A DNA stretch of 64,000 bases from Poritiphilus sp965212595 (lineage in GTDB: Bacteria > Bacteroidota > Bacteroidia > Flavobacteriales > Flavobacteriaceae). The position numbers and the translations under genes were made by a program. The notes under the pieces were generated by a model, which ran no database searches, had not been told where the DNA came from, and saw nothing but the letters and a program-made list of their open reading frames with translations. Below are positions 35,435-44,476 of the stretch, piece after piece; position 1 is the stretch's first letter, and every line of letters begins with the position of its first letter. Where the stretch lies: positions 1 to 64,000 of the forward strand of contig CBDBVE010000003.1 in the NCBI GenBank assembly GCA_965212595.1, given 5' to 3'.

Positions 35435-36464
35435 TCGCTTTCATATCTTGGTGATTCGCCTTTCAGCCCTGGGAGATGTTGCCATGACAGTTCCCGTACT
35501 TTCGGCATTAACGCAGCAGCATCCAGAGTTAAAAATTACCGTACTTACACGCTCTTTCTTTGCGCCAATGTTTGAAAGCCTGAGAAATGTTGCTGTCTAC
35601 AAAGCTGATGTTAAAGGGAAACACAAGGGCGTCCTTGGCTTATGGAGACTATATAGGGAACTGCGGAAACTTGAAGTCGATGTCATAGCCGACTTACACA
35701 ATGTATTGAGAAGTAATATTCTCAAGCGGTATTTTAGAATGGAAAAAATTCCGTTTGTACAAGTAGACAAGGGAAGGGAAGAGAAAAAAGCCCTTACTGC
35801 CTCAAAAGACAAAACCTTTAAGCAACTGCAATCCACACACGAACGCTACGCTGATGTGTTTAGAAGCCTGGGCTACCCGCTTGTTTTAGATAAATCTGCC
35901 TGGTTGGCCAAAAAAGAGACTTCCAAAGAAACGCTCGAACTTATTGGGCTGGATCATAAGAAATGGATTGGGATTGCCCCTTTCGCAGCTTTTGAGGGGA
36001 AAATGTACCCCTTAGAAAAAATGAAGGAAGTACTTGAAAAACTAAACCATACCGAAAAGTATAAAATTATCTTATTCGGCGGCGGCCCTAATGAGAAGAG
36101 CACTCTTGAGGGCTTGGCGGAGCCGTTTACCAATGTACTTAGTGTTGCCGGAAGACTGGGATTTAAGGAAGAGCTTACACTTATTTCCAATCTAGACCTA
36201 ATGCTTTCCATGGATAGTGGTAATGGTCACCTCGCAGCAATCTATGGTATAAATGTAATTACAATTTGGGGTGTTACCCATCCCTTTGCGGGGTTTGCGC
36301 CATTTGCTCAGGCTCCCGAAAATGCGTTATTAGCGGACCGTACCTCCTTCCCCGAAATTCCTACTTCGGTTTATGGCAACAAGATGCCCAAAGGCTATCA
36401 GGAGGCCATTGCGACCATCACTCCAGAACAAATACTCCATAAGATAGAAGAGTGCTTAGACTAG
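35421..36464 (+). CDS. Glycosyltransferase family 9 (heptosyltransferase-like)
   Basis: The 347-residue GT-B protein has the GT9 opening ILVIRLSALGDVAMTVPVL, with the conserved Asp, and IADLHNVLRS. The C-terminal half has GIAPFAAFEGKMYP, ILFGGGPNE, SMDSGNGHLAAIYG and IWGVTHPFAGF. GT9 enzymes add heptose or a related sugar to the lipopolysaccharide inner core. The start is GTG 35421 inside the end of the DUF4254 gene. The actual sugar donor is not evident. Confidence 0.9.
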   Translation: MAKNNRFHILVIRLSALGDVAMTVPVLSALTQQHPELKITVLTRSFFAPMFESLRNVAVYKADVKGKHKGVLGLWRLYRELRKLEVDVIADLHNVLRSNILKRYFRMEKIPFVQVDKGREEKKALTASKDKTFKQLQSTHERYADVFRSLGYPLVLDKSAWLAKKETSKETLELIGLDHKKWIGIAPFAAFEGKMYPLEKMKEVLEKLNHTEKYKIILFGGGPNEKSTLEGLAEPFTNVLSVAGRLGFKEELTLISNLDLMLSMDSGNGHLAAIYGINVITIWGVTHPFAGFAPFAQAPENALLADRTSFPEIPTSVYGNKMPKGYQEAIATITPEQILHKIEECLD

Positions 36465-36502
36465 AGTAGGGTACAAGTCTTGGGGTTAAAGTAGTTTTTC
36501 TT

Positions 36503-37123
36503 TTATAGCGCTGTTTGTTGAGATACCTGAAGCGATTTGAAATACTGCTTTATTTGAGACATAAATCTGTATTTACGCGCACTAGGGGTGTTTTCCACCA
36601 TAAGAGTTCTAATACCTATAAACGAACTCATCAGGAAGACAGCAACTCCTTCAGCGTCAACGTGCCTGTCTATATAACCGTTGAATTTTCCTTTTTGGAT
36701 GGTAGAGACCAGATTTACCTCCCAAACTTTAAGAATATCATTAAGATGCTTCATAATTCTAGGATTTCTACCATTGAACTCGTTGATAAAATTACCAAGT
36801 ACAAAGCCGTAATCAAGTTCATTGTGCACCGCAGTCTCTAGTGCATTTTCAAAACAATTGCTAATAAGGTCTAGGGTATTTTCGTGTCCCTCAATAGGTT
36901 CTATCAACATACTGTACATCTTTCTGACCACAAGATTCTGTATGATTTGTATAAAGAAATCTTCCTTAGAATCAAAGTGATGATAGAAAGCACCTTTAGA
37001 AAGTGATAGTTCTTTTAAAATATCGTCTACACTCGTATTGTAGTAGCCTTTTTTGTAGAATAATTCAAGGCCGGTAACCTGCATACGTTGCACCGTAGCC
37101 AAACGTTTTAAATTCTTATCCAT
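36503..37123 (-). CDS. TetR/AcrR family transcriptional regulator
   Basis: The 206-residue protein has an N-terminal helix-turn-helix in GYYNTSVDDILKELSLSKGAFYHHFDSKEDFF (residues 26-57), the TetR signature. A helical ligand-binding domain with no recognisable ligand type follows. It lies at the end of the minus-strand arsenosugar-type genes but 236 bases away from them. It could control those genes or act elsewhere; no operator palindrome was obvious. Confidence 0.9.
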   Translation of the reverse strand: MDKNLKRLATVQRMQVTGLELFYKKGYYNTSVDDILKELSLSKGAFYHHFDSKEDFFIQIIQNLVVRKMYSMLIEPIEGHENTLDLISNCFENALETAVHNELDYGFVLGNFINEFNGRNPRIMKHLNDILKVWEVNLVSTIQKGKFNGYIDRHVDAEGVAVFLMSSFIGIRTLMVENTPSARKYRFMSQIKQYFKSLQVSQQTAL

Positions 37124-37359
37124 AAGATTTGGGTTTTATGTTAAGCAGACCGTTAAGTCTATTACAAAGAACCCGCGAATTGCGATTATGGAGAAGAGGC
37201 AGCGATATACGACAATTAAACTCGTTAAAGTGCCAAATACGGGGAAAAGGGCCATTTTTAGATTTTAGAACAGACCACTTGGTCGGTAAAAAATCTCGAT
37301 AAACGGTATCAAGTTGCCAAAACTAAAGCCTTTAAACCAGAAAAAGGGTATCAATACGG

Positions 37360-38415
37360 CTATGCCACGGTACCTTGGCAACTGCTTCCGGCGCCCGCCG
37401 TACAACCATAGCAGTGTTGAGAAATGATGATATCGCGATCGTTTAAAATAGCTTCATTGTAGTCTTTGATGTGCTTTACTTTACTGGCAACCTTAAGATC
37501 TAGCATTTGATTAAAGTCGCAATCGTATAGCCAGCCATCCCAGCTTACCGAAATGGTGTTGGTACACATAACATTCTCAACTGCAGACGGATTATATGCG
37601 TCTACAAGAGCGTACATATAGTCCTCATAGTTTTCTGAGGCAATAAGATAATCCAGAAAACGCGAAATGGGAAGGTTGGTAATCGCGAAGAGATTGTGGA
37701 ATTGAATATCAAAATCTTCCATCAGTGCCTTTTTAAAATCGCGCTCCATAGCTGCCTGATCTCCGGGAAGATATGCTCCCGAAGGATTGTAGACCAAATC
37801 TAATCTTAAAGAGCTGTCTGGCATGCCGTAACCGACAGCATTTAATTCCTGAAGGGCTTTAATAGACTTATCAAAGACGCCGTCTCCTCGCTGCTTATCT
37901 GTCTTCCCTCTGGTATAGTGCGGCATGGACGACACTACATGTACGTTGTGTTTTTTAAAGAACTCCGGAAGGTCGTAGTACTTTTTATTTGCCCTTATTA
38001 TGGTAAGGTTAGACCTAACAATAAAATCTTGAATCCCTGCTTTGGCCGCTTCTTCGACGAACCACCGGAAATCTGGGTTCATTTCTGGAGCTCCACCAGT
38101 AAGGTCTAAGGTATGCGCTCCCGTATTTTTAATGACCTCCAGACATTGCTGCATGGTTTCGCGGGTCATAATCTCCTTTCGGTCTGGTCCGGCATCTACA
38201 TGACAATGTTCGCATACCTGGTTACACATATAGCCCACATTGATCTGAAGGATTTCAAGTTTTCTGGGGCGAAGCGGGTACTGCCCAATTTCTGCAATCT
38301 TATCCTTAAAAAGAGGAAGCTCGCCATCGGCAAAAACACCACCACTTAAAATTTCTAATTGAGTATTCGTCTGGGCAAGTTCGTTCTGCCGGGCTTTTAA
38401 AGATTTTGTTGCCAT
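37360..38415 (-). CDS. arsS: Arsenosugar biosynthesis radical SAM protein ArsS
   Basis: The 351-residue protein has the radical SAM cluster motif CNQVCEHCH (Cx3Cx2C) near residue 64, preceded by LEILQINVGYM. The segments DLTGGAPEMNPDFRW and VRSNLTI follow. The C-terminus has CTNTISVSWDGWLYDCDFNQ and ends HCYGCTAGAGSSCQG. This matches ArsS, which is linked to adding a deoxyadenosyl group to dimethylarsinate in arsenosugar synthesis. The motif occurs as a selenocysteine form elsewhere; here all positions are Cys. An AhpD-like protein and a TIGR04282-type glycosyltransferase lie next to it; no arsM is in the window. Confidence 0.92.
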   Translation of the reverse strand: MATKSLKARQNELAQTNTQLEILSGGVFADGELPLFKDKIAEIGQYPLRPRKLEILQINVGYMCNQVCEHCHVDAGPDRKEIMTRETMQQCLEVIKNTGAHTLDLTGGAPEMNPDFRWFVEEAAKAGIQDFIVRSNLTIIRANKKYYDLPEFFKKHNVHVVSSMPHYTRGKTDKQRGDGVFDKSIKALQELNAVGYGMPDSSLRLDLVYNPSGAYLPGDQAAMERDFKKALMEDFDIQFHNLFAITNLPISRFLDYLIASENYEDYMYALVDAYNPSAVENVMCTNTISVSWDGWLYDCDFNQMLDLKVASKVKHIKDYNEAILNDRDIIISQHCYGCTAGAGSSCQGTVA

Positions 38416-38462
38416 TGCGTCTTATTCAGTTTGTATTGCAAACAGCGATTAGCGCTATTTGA

Positions 38463-38798
38463 TCACATGGATAATTTATTATACTTATTCATCATCTGTA
38501 CGCCGTGTACAAGTGTAGCGCCACTTTCAATAGCCGCCCCTGCGTGCACCGCCTCCATCATTTCTTCTTTGGTAATACCCCTTTGCAAACCATCCTTGGT
38601 ATAGGCATCAATACAATAAGGGCATTTTACCACATGCGCCACGGCGAGAGCAATAAGCGATTTTTCTCTTGCTGAAAGCGCTCCTTCTTCGAAAACCTTG
38701 CCGTAATAGTCAAAGAATTTTGTGCCAAGTTCCTCACTCCATTCCGTGATTTTACCAAATTTTCTGAGATCTGCAGGATCGTAATATGAATTTGCCAT
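38463..38798 (-). CDS. Arsenosugar-associated AhpD/CMD-like peroxidase
   Basis: The 111-residue carboxymuconolactone-decarboxylase-fold protein has the redox motif VKCPYCIDAYTK (CxxC) near residue 57, plus HAGAAIESGATLVHG. It belongs to the small AhpD-like group that accompanies arsS. It lies 47 bases upstream of arsS on the same strand, so the two are probably co-transcribed. Its substrate is not known; a thiol redox step is inferred from the CxxC. Confidence 0.88.
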   Translation of the reverse strand: MANSYYDPADLRKFGKITEWSEELGTKFFDYYGKVFEEGALSAREKSLIALAVAHVVKCPYCIDAYTKDGLQRGITKEEMMEAVHAGAAIESGATLVHGVQMMNKYNKLSM

Positions 38799-38916
38799 GT
38801 CTTTTTATATTTTCTGAGTTATTTAGAGATAATTCTCAAAGCCTTTAGCTCATGGATTTAAAGCTTAGCTTGAGAAATAAAGATTTTAGGTATTCTGGAA
38901 GGATGGTTTACCGAAT

Positions 38917-39612
38917 TTAGGAAACCAACAAAAGAGGAGACCCTTTATTGTATTCTAAAGAAAAGAAGGGATTAGTAGACACCAGGAGTTGGGTACTTTC
39001 AACTAATGTGCGTGTGGTAAACAGTTTTTGGATAATCCCCAGCAACTTTTTGGAAAGCCTTTTAAAACGCTTGTAAAACCTGTTTAGATCATCTGTGTTG
39101 TCTAGATCAAACAATGCCTGAAGCCTAAGAATGCTTGCTCCTCCAAACGATAGTAAGTCAGAAATTTCATCAGCTATTTTTGAAGTCTGCCAGGAAAGCC
39201 TTTTAAATTCCTCAGGCCTGAATTGGTCCTTGGATAGGCCTAGCAAGTAAAAACCGCCATCTGCGGATGGCCCTAAAGCCAGTTTTTTCTCCTCCAATGC
39301 CCGCTGCGCTTTTTGGATATGGACCTTTGTAAGATGAGGGGTGTCATTACCCAATGTTATTACATTGCGGTAACCTTTGTTGAAAACAGCTTCAATAGCA
39401 TTTGTAAACCGCTCTCCGAAGGAGGCACCAAATTGTTCTTTTTCAGAAAAAAGAAAATAAGGAAGGCCCGCTTTCTTTACAGTCTTAAGTGTCTGCAAAG
39501 TGAGTTCTTCGAACAAGGCGAAACTTCCCGGCATAGCCTTTTGTTGCGCATCCTCCATTGAAGTGTGCGCAAATATCAAAATTGCTGTGCTGTCAAATTG
39601 CGATCTCTGCAT
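38917..39612 (-). CDS. TIGR04282/DUF2064-type glycosyltransferase of arsenosugar clusters
   Basis: The 231-residue GT-A-like protein begins with ILIFAHTSMEDAQQKA and has FGERFTNAIEAVFNKGYRNVITLGNDTPHL near residue 68 (GND where DUF2064 proteins carry the GSDxP-type motif) and LGPSADGGFYLLGL near residue 118. This is the DUF2064 pattern found beside arsS. The first gene of a minus-strand set with the AhpD-like protein and arsS (gaps 118 and 47 bases). The sugar it transfers is not known. The C-terminal 50 residues are less conserved. Confidence 0.82.
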   Translation of the reverse strand: MQRSQFDSTAILIFAHTSMEDAQQKAMPGSFALFEELTLQTLKTVKKAGLPYFLFSEKEQFGASFGERFTNAIEAVFNKGYRNVITLGNDTPHLTKVHIQKAQRALEEKKLALGPSADGGFYLLGLSKDQFRPEEFKRLSWQTSKIADEISDLLSFGGASILRLQALFDLDNTDDLNRFYKRFKRLSKKLLGIIQKLFTTRTLVESTQLLVSTNPFFSLEYNKGSPLLLVS

Positions 39613-39944
39613 TCCAAGAAAGTAGGATGTAAACTTACAACAAAACCTTCATCAACTTGGTCGGAAGCAACTTTTTTTCATTACAAAAATTCGGATAGAA
39701 ACAATTCGGGGATTTTCTTTAAAAAGACCTGTAAGTCTGTTGATAAAGGCTTGAAAAACTAGTTTAAGGAAGAATACATCGACAGAGAACAGTAGGGGTC
39801 GGTCAAATACCAAACTAAATCTAAAAACAGCCAGAGTTGTTAATGTAACCAACTTAGCGGTTGGTTAAAACAAGCTTCTGGTTGCTTCAAAAAACCAGTA
39901 TTTAAACTTAAAGCTGCTATTTTTACGAAGAAATTCGCCTCATA
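39613..39944. other. 332-bp divergent intergenic stretch without a supported gene
   Basis: This stretch lies between the minus-strand arsenosugar genes and the plus-strand patatin gene, so it should contain both promoters. TATTTTTA at 39917-39924 is one base off the -7 consensus and lies 20 bases before the patatin ATG. The one open frame here (minus, 39652-39852) has no family resemblance and unusual composition. I do not count it as a gene. Confidence 0.5.
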
Positions 39945-40736
39945 ATGGCTTTAAAAAGCAAAGACAAATCTGTTGGCCTGGTCCTCTCTGGGGGTGGGGT
40001 AAGAGGGATGGCCCATATTGGCCTTATACAGGCGCTGGAAGAAAGTGGAATTGAGGTAAAAGCCGTAGCAGGCAGCAGTGTGGGAGCGCTGGTAGGAGCC
40101 TTGTATTGCAATGGTAATTCTACACAGGAGATGCTCACATTTTTTAAAGAAACCCCACTTTTTAAATATAATTTCTTTACAATCAACAAACCTGGTTTGC
40201 TCGATACGGATCGTTATTTCAATATGTTCAAAACGTATTTTCCGGAAGATAGCTTTGAAGCTTTAGGAAGTGATTTAATTGTAGTAGCGACCAATCTTGA
40301 GAAGGGCAAAGAGAAGGTCTTTTGTAAGGGTCCTCTGATAAGGCCGTTATTAGCCTCAGCGGCTTTGCCACCTGTTTTTAGTCCGGTAGAAATTGAAGGT
40401 AACTTATACGCCGATGGCGGGATCATGAATAATTTCCCAAAGGAACATTTGCCGGATTATGTCAACTTTACCATAGGCAGCAACGTGTCAATTGCTGGGG
40501 AAGTTGGCAAAAAGGACCTGAAAAACTCCTTTCAGCTTGCAGGCAGAATTACGGGTTTAATGATTTACGCATCGGGGAAGGAAAAGCTAGGCACTTGCAA
40601 TATAGCCCTGGAACCAAAAGAACTTGAAAATATAGGGGTCTTAGATAAAAAAGGCATTGAAAAAGCTTATGAAATAGGATACGACTATGCGATACGGAAA
40701 CTAGAAAATTTCTTTCCAAGGAATAACCAGCGGTAG
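39945..40736 (+). CDS. Patatin-like phospholipase family protein
   Basis: The 263-residue hydrolase has the oxyanion motif LSGGGVRGMAHIG near residue 16, the catalytic Ser in AGSSVGALVGAL near residue 44 and the catalytic Asp in YADGGIMNNFP near residue 150. The Ser-Asp dyad is complete. It has no signal peptide, so it probably acts on membrane lipids from the cytosol. Its last 36 bases overlap a convergent membrane protein gene. Confidence 0.92.
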   Translation: MALKSKDKSVGLVLSGGGVRGMAHIGLIQALEESGIEVKAVAGSSVGALVGALYCNGNSTQEMLTFFKETPLFKYNFFTINKPGLLDTDRYFNMFKTYFPEDSFEALGSDLIVVATNLEKGKEKVFCKGPLIRPLLASAALPPVFSPVEIEGNLYADGGIMNNFPKEHLPDYVNFTIGSNVSIAGEVGKKDLKNSFQLAGRITGLMIYASGKEKLGTCNIALEPKELENIGVLDKKGIEKAYEIGYDYAIRKLENFFPRNNQR

Positions 40737-41069
40737 TACAATACACCATATTATGAAAAAAATCGCCATTCCTTTAGGGTAAGATTCTTTGTGCAATAAA
40801 GCCGGTAACATTACAAATAACAGCCAGGAACCCTTATAAATCAATTGAAAAACCAGTACCAAAGCCATTTTCAGAGGGTATATCAAGCCCATGATGGAAA
40901 GTATGAAAATAGCGCCCCAAAGCGCCCCAACTAGCCTAATGACTTCTGAATAATCATAAGCTCTGGAAAACACAGTCTCCAAAGCTTTTTTTGGAAAGAA
41001 AAGGCTACTTATGCCGATCCAACCTGCCACCAAAACATTGGCGAGATATACCAATTTTAAGGCAATCAT
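40701..41069 (-). CDS. Small four-helix membrane protein of unknown function
   Basis: The 122-residue protein has about four membrane helices: ALKLVYLANVLVAGWIG, VGALWGAIFILSIMGLIYP, MALVLVFQLIYKGSWLLFVM and GMAIFFIIWCIVLPLVIP. No family is recognised with certainty. It lies 12 bases after the flavin reductase gene on the same strand, so they are probably one operon. Its 3' end overlaps the patatin gene by 36 bases on the other strand. Confidence 0.72.
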   Translation of the reverse strand: MIALKLVYLANVLVAGWIGISSLFFPKKALETVFSRAYDYSEVIRLVGALWGAIFILSIMGLIYPLKMALVLVFQLIYKGSWLLFVMLPALLHKESYPKGMAIFFIIWCIVLPLVIPWKEIF

Positions 41070-41081
41070 TTCAGGCTGTGA

Positions 41082-42131
41082 TTAGACATCGTCGTAATCT
41101 ATTTTGAGCGTTGACGTGGTGGGATGCGCCTGGCAGGTAAGCACAAAACCTTCTTCGATTTCGCTATCTGTCAGGATCTGATTTTTTGCCATTTCTGCCT
41201 TACCTTCTGTTATCCGGGCAATACAGGTACTGCAAATACCACCTTGACAAGAGTAAGGAGCATCTATGTTTTCCTTTAAGACCGCATCCAGAACCGGTGT
41301 ATTTTTATCCATGCTTAGGGAGTACTCTTCGTCATCTAGAAGTACGGTAAGCTTTGTTTTTCCGTCAGACTGCGCTATTGGCTCCTCCTCTGTTTCGGTT
41401 GTGGTAAATAATTCGAAATGAACCTTGCCTTCTTCAACCCCTCTTTCTTCTAAACTGTCCTTTACAAGATGAATCATGGGTTCTGGCCCGCAGAGGTAGT
41501 AATCATCGAATTGCAAATCTTTATGCTTGTTCTTGAGGACATAGTTAACCTTAGAGGTGTCAATGCGCCCAAAAAGCGCTCCCTCCTCCTGCGTTCTGCT
41601 AAGCACAAAATAAAGAAAAAACCGATCGGAATATTTTGATTGTAACAACAGCAAATCATCATAAAACATGGCCTGTTCAAACGATTGATTGCCGTAAAGA
41701 AGGGTAAAAACACTATCTGCATCTGCATCCATTACAGCCCTGGCAATACTCATAATAGGAGTTATCCCACTGCCAGCAGCGATAGCGGCAATATTTTTGG
41801 TTTCACCCTTCGGATTGAATGAAAATCTTCCCTCCGGAGGCATGACTTCCAGGACATCGCCAACGCTTAACTTCGTATTCGCGTAATCAGAAAATCCACC
41901 ATGGTCTACTTTTTTTATGCCGATGGTGATATTGCGTTCTGTATGTGAAGAGCTGATAGAATAAGCCCTTCGCAGCTCCTTGCCATTTATTTCTTTTTTT
42001 ACCGTGATGTATTGGCCGGGAATAAAAGAGAAAATTTCTGCCAGATCTTCTGGTACTTCAAAGGTAACAGCCACTGAGCTAGGGGTTAAGGGCCTTATAG
42101 CTGCGACCTTAAGCGGATGAAAGTTCGCCAT
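41082..42131 (-). CDS. Flavin/2Fe-2S reductase (PaaE-like ferredoxin-NADP reductase family)
   Basis: The 349-residue electron-transfer protein has three modules. The FAD domain has RAYSISSS near residue 55. The NAD(P) domain has AAGSGITPIMS near residue 112 and YYLCGPEPMI near residue 211. A C-terminal plant-type ferredoxin domain has CQGGICSTC and a final Cys in TCQAH (Cx4Cx2C...C) near residues 297-335. This order is that of PaaE/PaaK-type reductases, but no phenylacetate genes are nearby. The partner oxygenase or desaturase is unknown. A TAGTTTTG box precedes it. Confidence 0.88.
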   Translation of the reverse strand: MANFHPLKVAAIRPLTPSSVAVTFEVPEDLAEIFSFIPGQYITVKKEINGKELRRAYSISSSHTERNITIGIKKVDHGGFSDYANTKLSVGDVLEVMPPEGRFSFNPKGETKNIAAIAAGSGITPIMSIARAVMDADADSVFTLLYGNQSFEQAMFYDDLLLLQSKYSDRFFLYFVLSRTQEEGALFGRIDTSKVNYVLKNKHKDLQFDDYYLCGPEPMIHLVKDSLEERGVEEGKVHFELFTTTETEEEPIAQSDGKTKLTVLLDDEEYSLSMDKNTPVLDAVLKENIDAPYSCQGGICSTCIARITEGKAEMAKNQILTDSEIEEGFVLTCQAHPTTSTLKIDYDDV

Positions 42132-42148
42132 TTTTGCAATTTTGTGGC

Positions 42149-42156
42149 AAAACTAA
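42149..42156 (-). promoter_or_regulatory. -7 promoter element TAGTTTTG for the 2Fe-2S reductase gene
   Basis: The plus strand reads CAAAACTA, so the minus strand has TAGTTTTG, 17 bases before the start at 42131. Confidence 0.55.
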
Positions 42157-42215
42157 GCAATGCACGGCTTTTTAAAACCATATTTGAAAAAATAAAATGA
42201 AATTGTAACAAAAAC

Positions 42216-42223
42216 TATCTTTG
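42216..42223 (+). promoter_or_regulatory. -7 promoter element TATCTTTG for the DUF5687 ABC operon
   Basis: This is a full match to TAnnTTTG, 35 bases before the ATG at 42259. Confidence 0.55.
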
Positions 42224-42258
42224 AAATACTAACTCACTGAGCTAATTCACCAACCGCT

Positions 42259-43728
42259 ATGTTCAAGCACTTTATTAACTTTCAATGGAAGTCCTTTTTT
42301 AGATCGGCCAGTCTGGGAAAAGATACAGCCGTAAAACTCATTATGGGATTTTTCGCCGTAATGATGCTGGCGTATCTTGGATTTCTTGGCGCTTTGCTTT
42401 ATTTCATTCTTGAAAAAATATTTCCTGACATCGACCCGGTGATCAAAGTGAATGAATACTTCCTGTATTGGATCCTCATAGAGCTTTTCTTCAGGTATTT
42501 TATGCAGAAGCTTCCGGTAATGGACATCAAGCCATTCTTAACACTGCCAGTCAAAAAAAGCACTATGGCGCATTATATTTTGGGCAAATCAGCGCTGTCT
42601 TTTTACAACTTTATGTCGCTCTTTTTATTTGTACCCTTTTCAGTAGTACTCCTGGTTAAGGGATATCCAGCGGTCAACGTCGTTTTTTGGTTGATCTCCA
42701 TTTTTGGGATCACTCTAACCATCAATTTCGTCAATTTCATTGCCAACAAGAGCGATAAAGTACTTTTTGCCATAGCTTCTCTATTAATCGGTCTTTACGC
42801 CGTGGAGTATTTTGAAGTTTTACCTATCAAGGAATATGCCGGACAAGTGTTTTATGGATTATATGAAAATCCCTCCCTCTGCCTTATTCCTTTGTTGCTG
42901 GCCGCCCTTTTCTATTATATTAATTTCAGGTTTCTAAGGGAGCGTATTTACCTCGATACCTCGCTTAAAAAGAAGGTCAGGGAAGCGGTTACCTCCGATT
43001 TGGAATGGACCAAGAAGTTTGGAGATATTGCGCCCTTCCTGCAACTCGACCTTAAACTTATTTGGCGGAACAAACGAACAAAAACTCAGGTTTTTATTTC
43101 GTTTGCCATGATTTTTTACGGACTCATTTTTTACACCATAGGAACCTATGGCCTAACCTCCACAATTTTTGTTTTCGTAGGGATCTTTATTACCGGAATC
43201 TTTCTCTCAAATTTCGGTCAATTTATACCCGCCTGGGACAGTGAATATTACAGCATGATGATGTCACAAAATATTCCACTTAGAAAATATCTTGAGTCTA
43301 AAGCCGGGCTCATATCGGTAAGTATTGTAGTGATGTTCCTGCTTTCTATTCCTTACGTCTATTTTGGATGGCAGGCATTGGCAATCAATTTTAGCTGCGC
43401 GCTTTATAATCTCGGAGTTAATATTCCTATTGTTTTGTTCTTCGGATCTATGAACAAAAAACGAATAGATCTTACCAAAAGCGCCATAGGCAATATGCAG
43501 GGAACCAGCGCAACGCAATTTCTGATTCTTTTACCGCTTATGGTGGTACCTTGCCTGCTTTATTTCGGATTAAAATTCTTTATCTCTTTCGAGATTGCGG
43601 TAGCCGTTTTGAGTATTCTGGGAATTATAGGTTTGGTATTTCGAAAAAAACTTATGGGATACATCACAGAGGTATACAGAGCGAAGAAGTATGGAATGAT
43701 CGCTGGATTCAAACAAAAGATCAACTGA
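42259..43728 (+). CDS. DUF5687-type ABC transporter permease
   Basis: The 489-residue protein has about 12 membrane helices in two clusters with a charged central region (FLRERIYLDTSLKKKVREAV near residue 222). The N-terminal segment MFKHFINFQWKSFFRSASLGK and the later WRNKRTKTQV resemble DUF5687 proteins of Bacteroidota. The ABC ATPase gene follows 13 bases later, so the pair forms an exporter. The cargo is unknown. Confidence 0.82.
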   Translation: MFKHFINFQWKSFFRSASLGKDTAVKLIMGFFAVMMLAYLGFLGALLYFILEKIFPDIDPVIKVNEYFLYWILIELFFRYFMQKLPVMDIKPFLTLPVKKSTMAHYILGKSALSFYNFMSLFLFVPFSVVLLVKGYPAVNVVFWLISIFGITLTINFVNFIANKSDKVLFAIASLLIGLYAVEYFEVLPIKEYAGQVFYGLYENPSLCLIPLLLAALFYYINFRFLRERIYLDTSLKKKVREAVTSDLEWTKKFGDIAPFLQLDLKLIWRNKRTKTQVFISFAMIFYGLIFYTIGTYGLTSTIFVFVGIFITGIFLSNFGQFIPAWDSEYYSMMMSQNIPLRKYLESKAGLISVSIVVMFLLSIPYVYFGWQALAINFSCALYNLGVNIPIVLFFGSMNKKRIDLTKSAIGNMQGTSATQFLILLPLMVVPCLLYFGLKFFISFEIAVAVLSILGIIGLVFRKKLMGYITEVYRAKKYGMIAGFKQKIN

Positions 43729-43741
43729 TATAAATGTTATT

Positions 43742-44437
43742 ATGATATTATCTCAAAATCTAACAAAAGTTTACGGCACACAGACTGTGTTGAATATAGA
43801 GCACCTAGAAATCCCAAAGGGGCAGAGTTTTGGTCTTGTAGGCAATAATGGAGCTGGAAAGACCACTTACTTTAGCCTGCTGCTGGACCTGATACAACCC
43901 ACTACAGGGAAAGTAATTAATAACGACATACAGGTGAATACGAGTGAGGCCTGGAAACCGTTTACCTCTGCATTTATAGACGAGTCCTTTTTGATTGGAT
44001 ATCTGACTCCAGAGGAGTATTTCTATTTTATCGGAGATCTAAGAGGACAAAATAAGGCTGATGTTAATGCACTGTTGTCTAATTTTGAAGACTTTTTTCA
44101 CGGAGAGATCCTTGGGCAAAAAAAGTATTTAAGAGACCTTTCAAAAGGAAACCAAAAGAAGGCAGGTATCGTTGCTTCCTTTATCGGCAATCCCGAAGTG
44201 GTTATTCTTGACGAGCCTTTTGCCAATTTAGATCCTACGACCCAAATAAGACTTAAAGGCATTATTAAAGACCTTGCACAAAACAGGGAAGCAACTGTTT
44301 TGGTATCTAGTCATGATCTGATCCATGTGACAGAGGTTTGCGAGCGCATTGTAGTGCTCAATCAGGGGGAAATCGTTAAGGATATTGAGACCTCAACAGA
44401 GACCCTTGAAGAATTGGAAAGCTTCTTTGCAGGATAA
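43742..44437 (+). CDS. ABC transporter ATP-binding protein
   Basis: The 231-residue nucleotide-binding subunit has Walker A GNNGAGKTT at about residue 35, the signature LSKGNQKK near residue 138, Walker B VVILDEPFANLDP near residue 157 and the switch His in VSSHDL. It is paired with the DUF5687 permease. A bidirectional terminator follows the stop. Confidence 0.94.
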   Translation: MILSQNLTKVYGTQTVLNIEHLEIPKGQSFGLVGNNGAGKTTYFSLLLDLIQPTTGKVINNDIQVNTSEAWKPFTSAFIDESFLIGYLTPEEYFYFIGDLRGQNKADVNALLSNFEDFFHGEILGQKKYLRDLSKGNQKKAGIVASFIGNPEVVILDEPFANLDPTTQIRLKGIIKDLAQNREATVLVSSHDLIHVTEVCERIVVLNQGEIVKDIETSTETLEELESFFAG

Positions 44438-44440
44438 AAA

Positions 44441-44475
44441 AATAGCCGGTTTCGTATGAAACCGGCCAAATTTAT
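44441..44475. terminator. Bidirectional terminator between the ABC operon and the NTF2-like gene
   Basis: A perfect nine-base stem, GCCGGTTTC/GAAACCGGC (44445-44453 and 44458-44466), has a GTAT loop. An A run on the left (44436-44442) and T-rich sequence on the right let it end transcripts from both sides. Confidence 0.85.
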
Positions 44476-44476
44476 T

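Noticed and set aside
36464..36503. Weak hairpin AGACT/AGTCT as terminator between GT9 and the TetR gene
   Set aside because: The stem is only five bases with a long loop and no T run next to it.
39652..39852. Minus-strand frame of 66 residues between the arsenosugar genes and patatin
   Set aside because: It has no family resemblance, atypical composition and no promoter box at its start. It looks like a chance frame in intergenic DNA.
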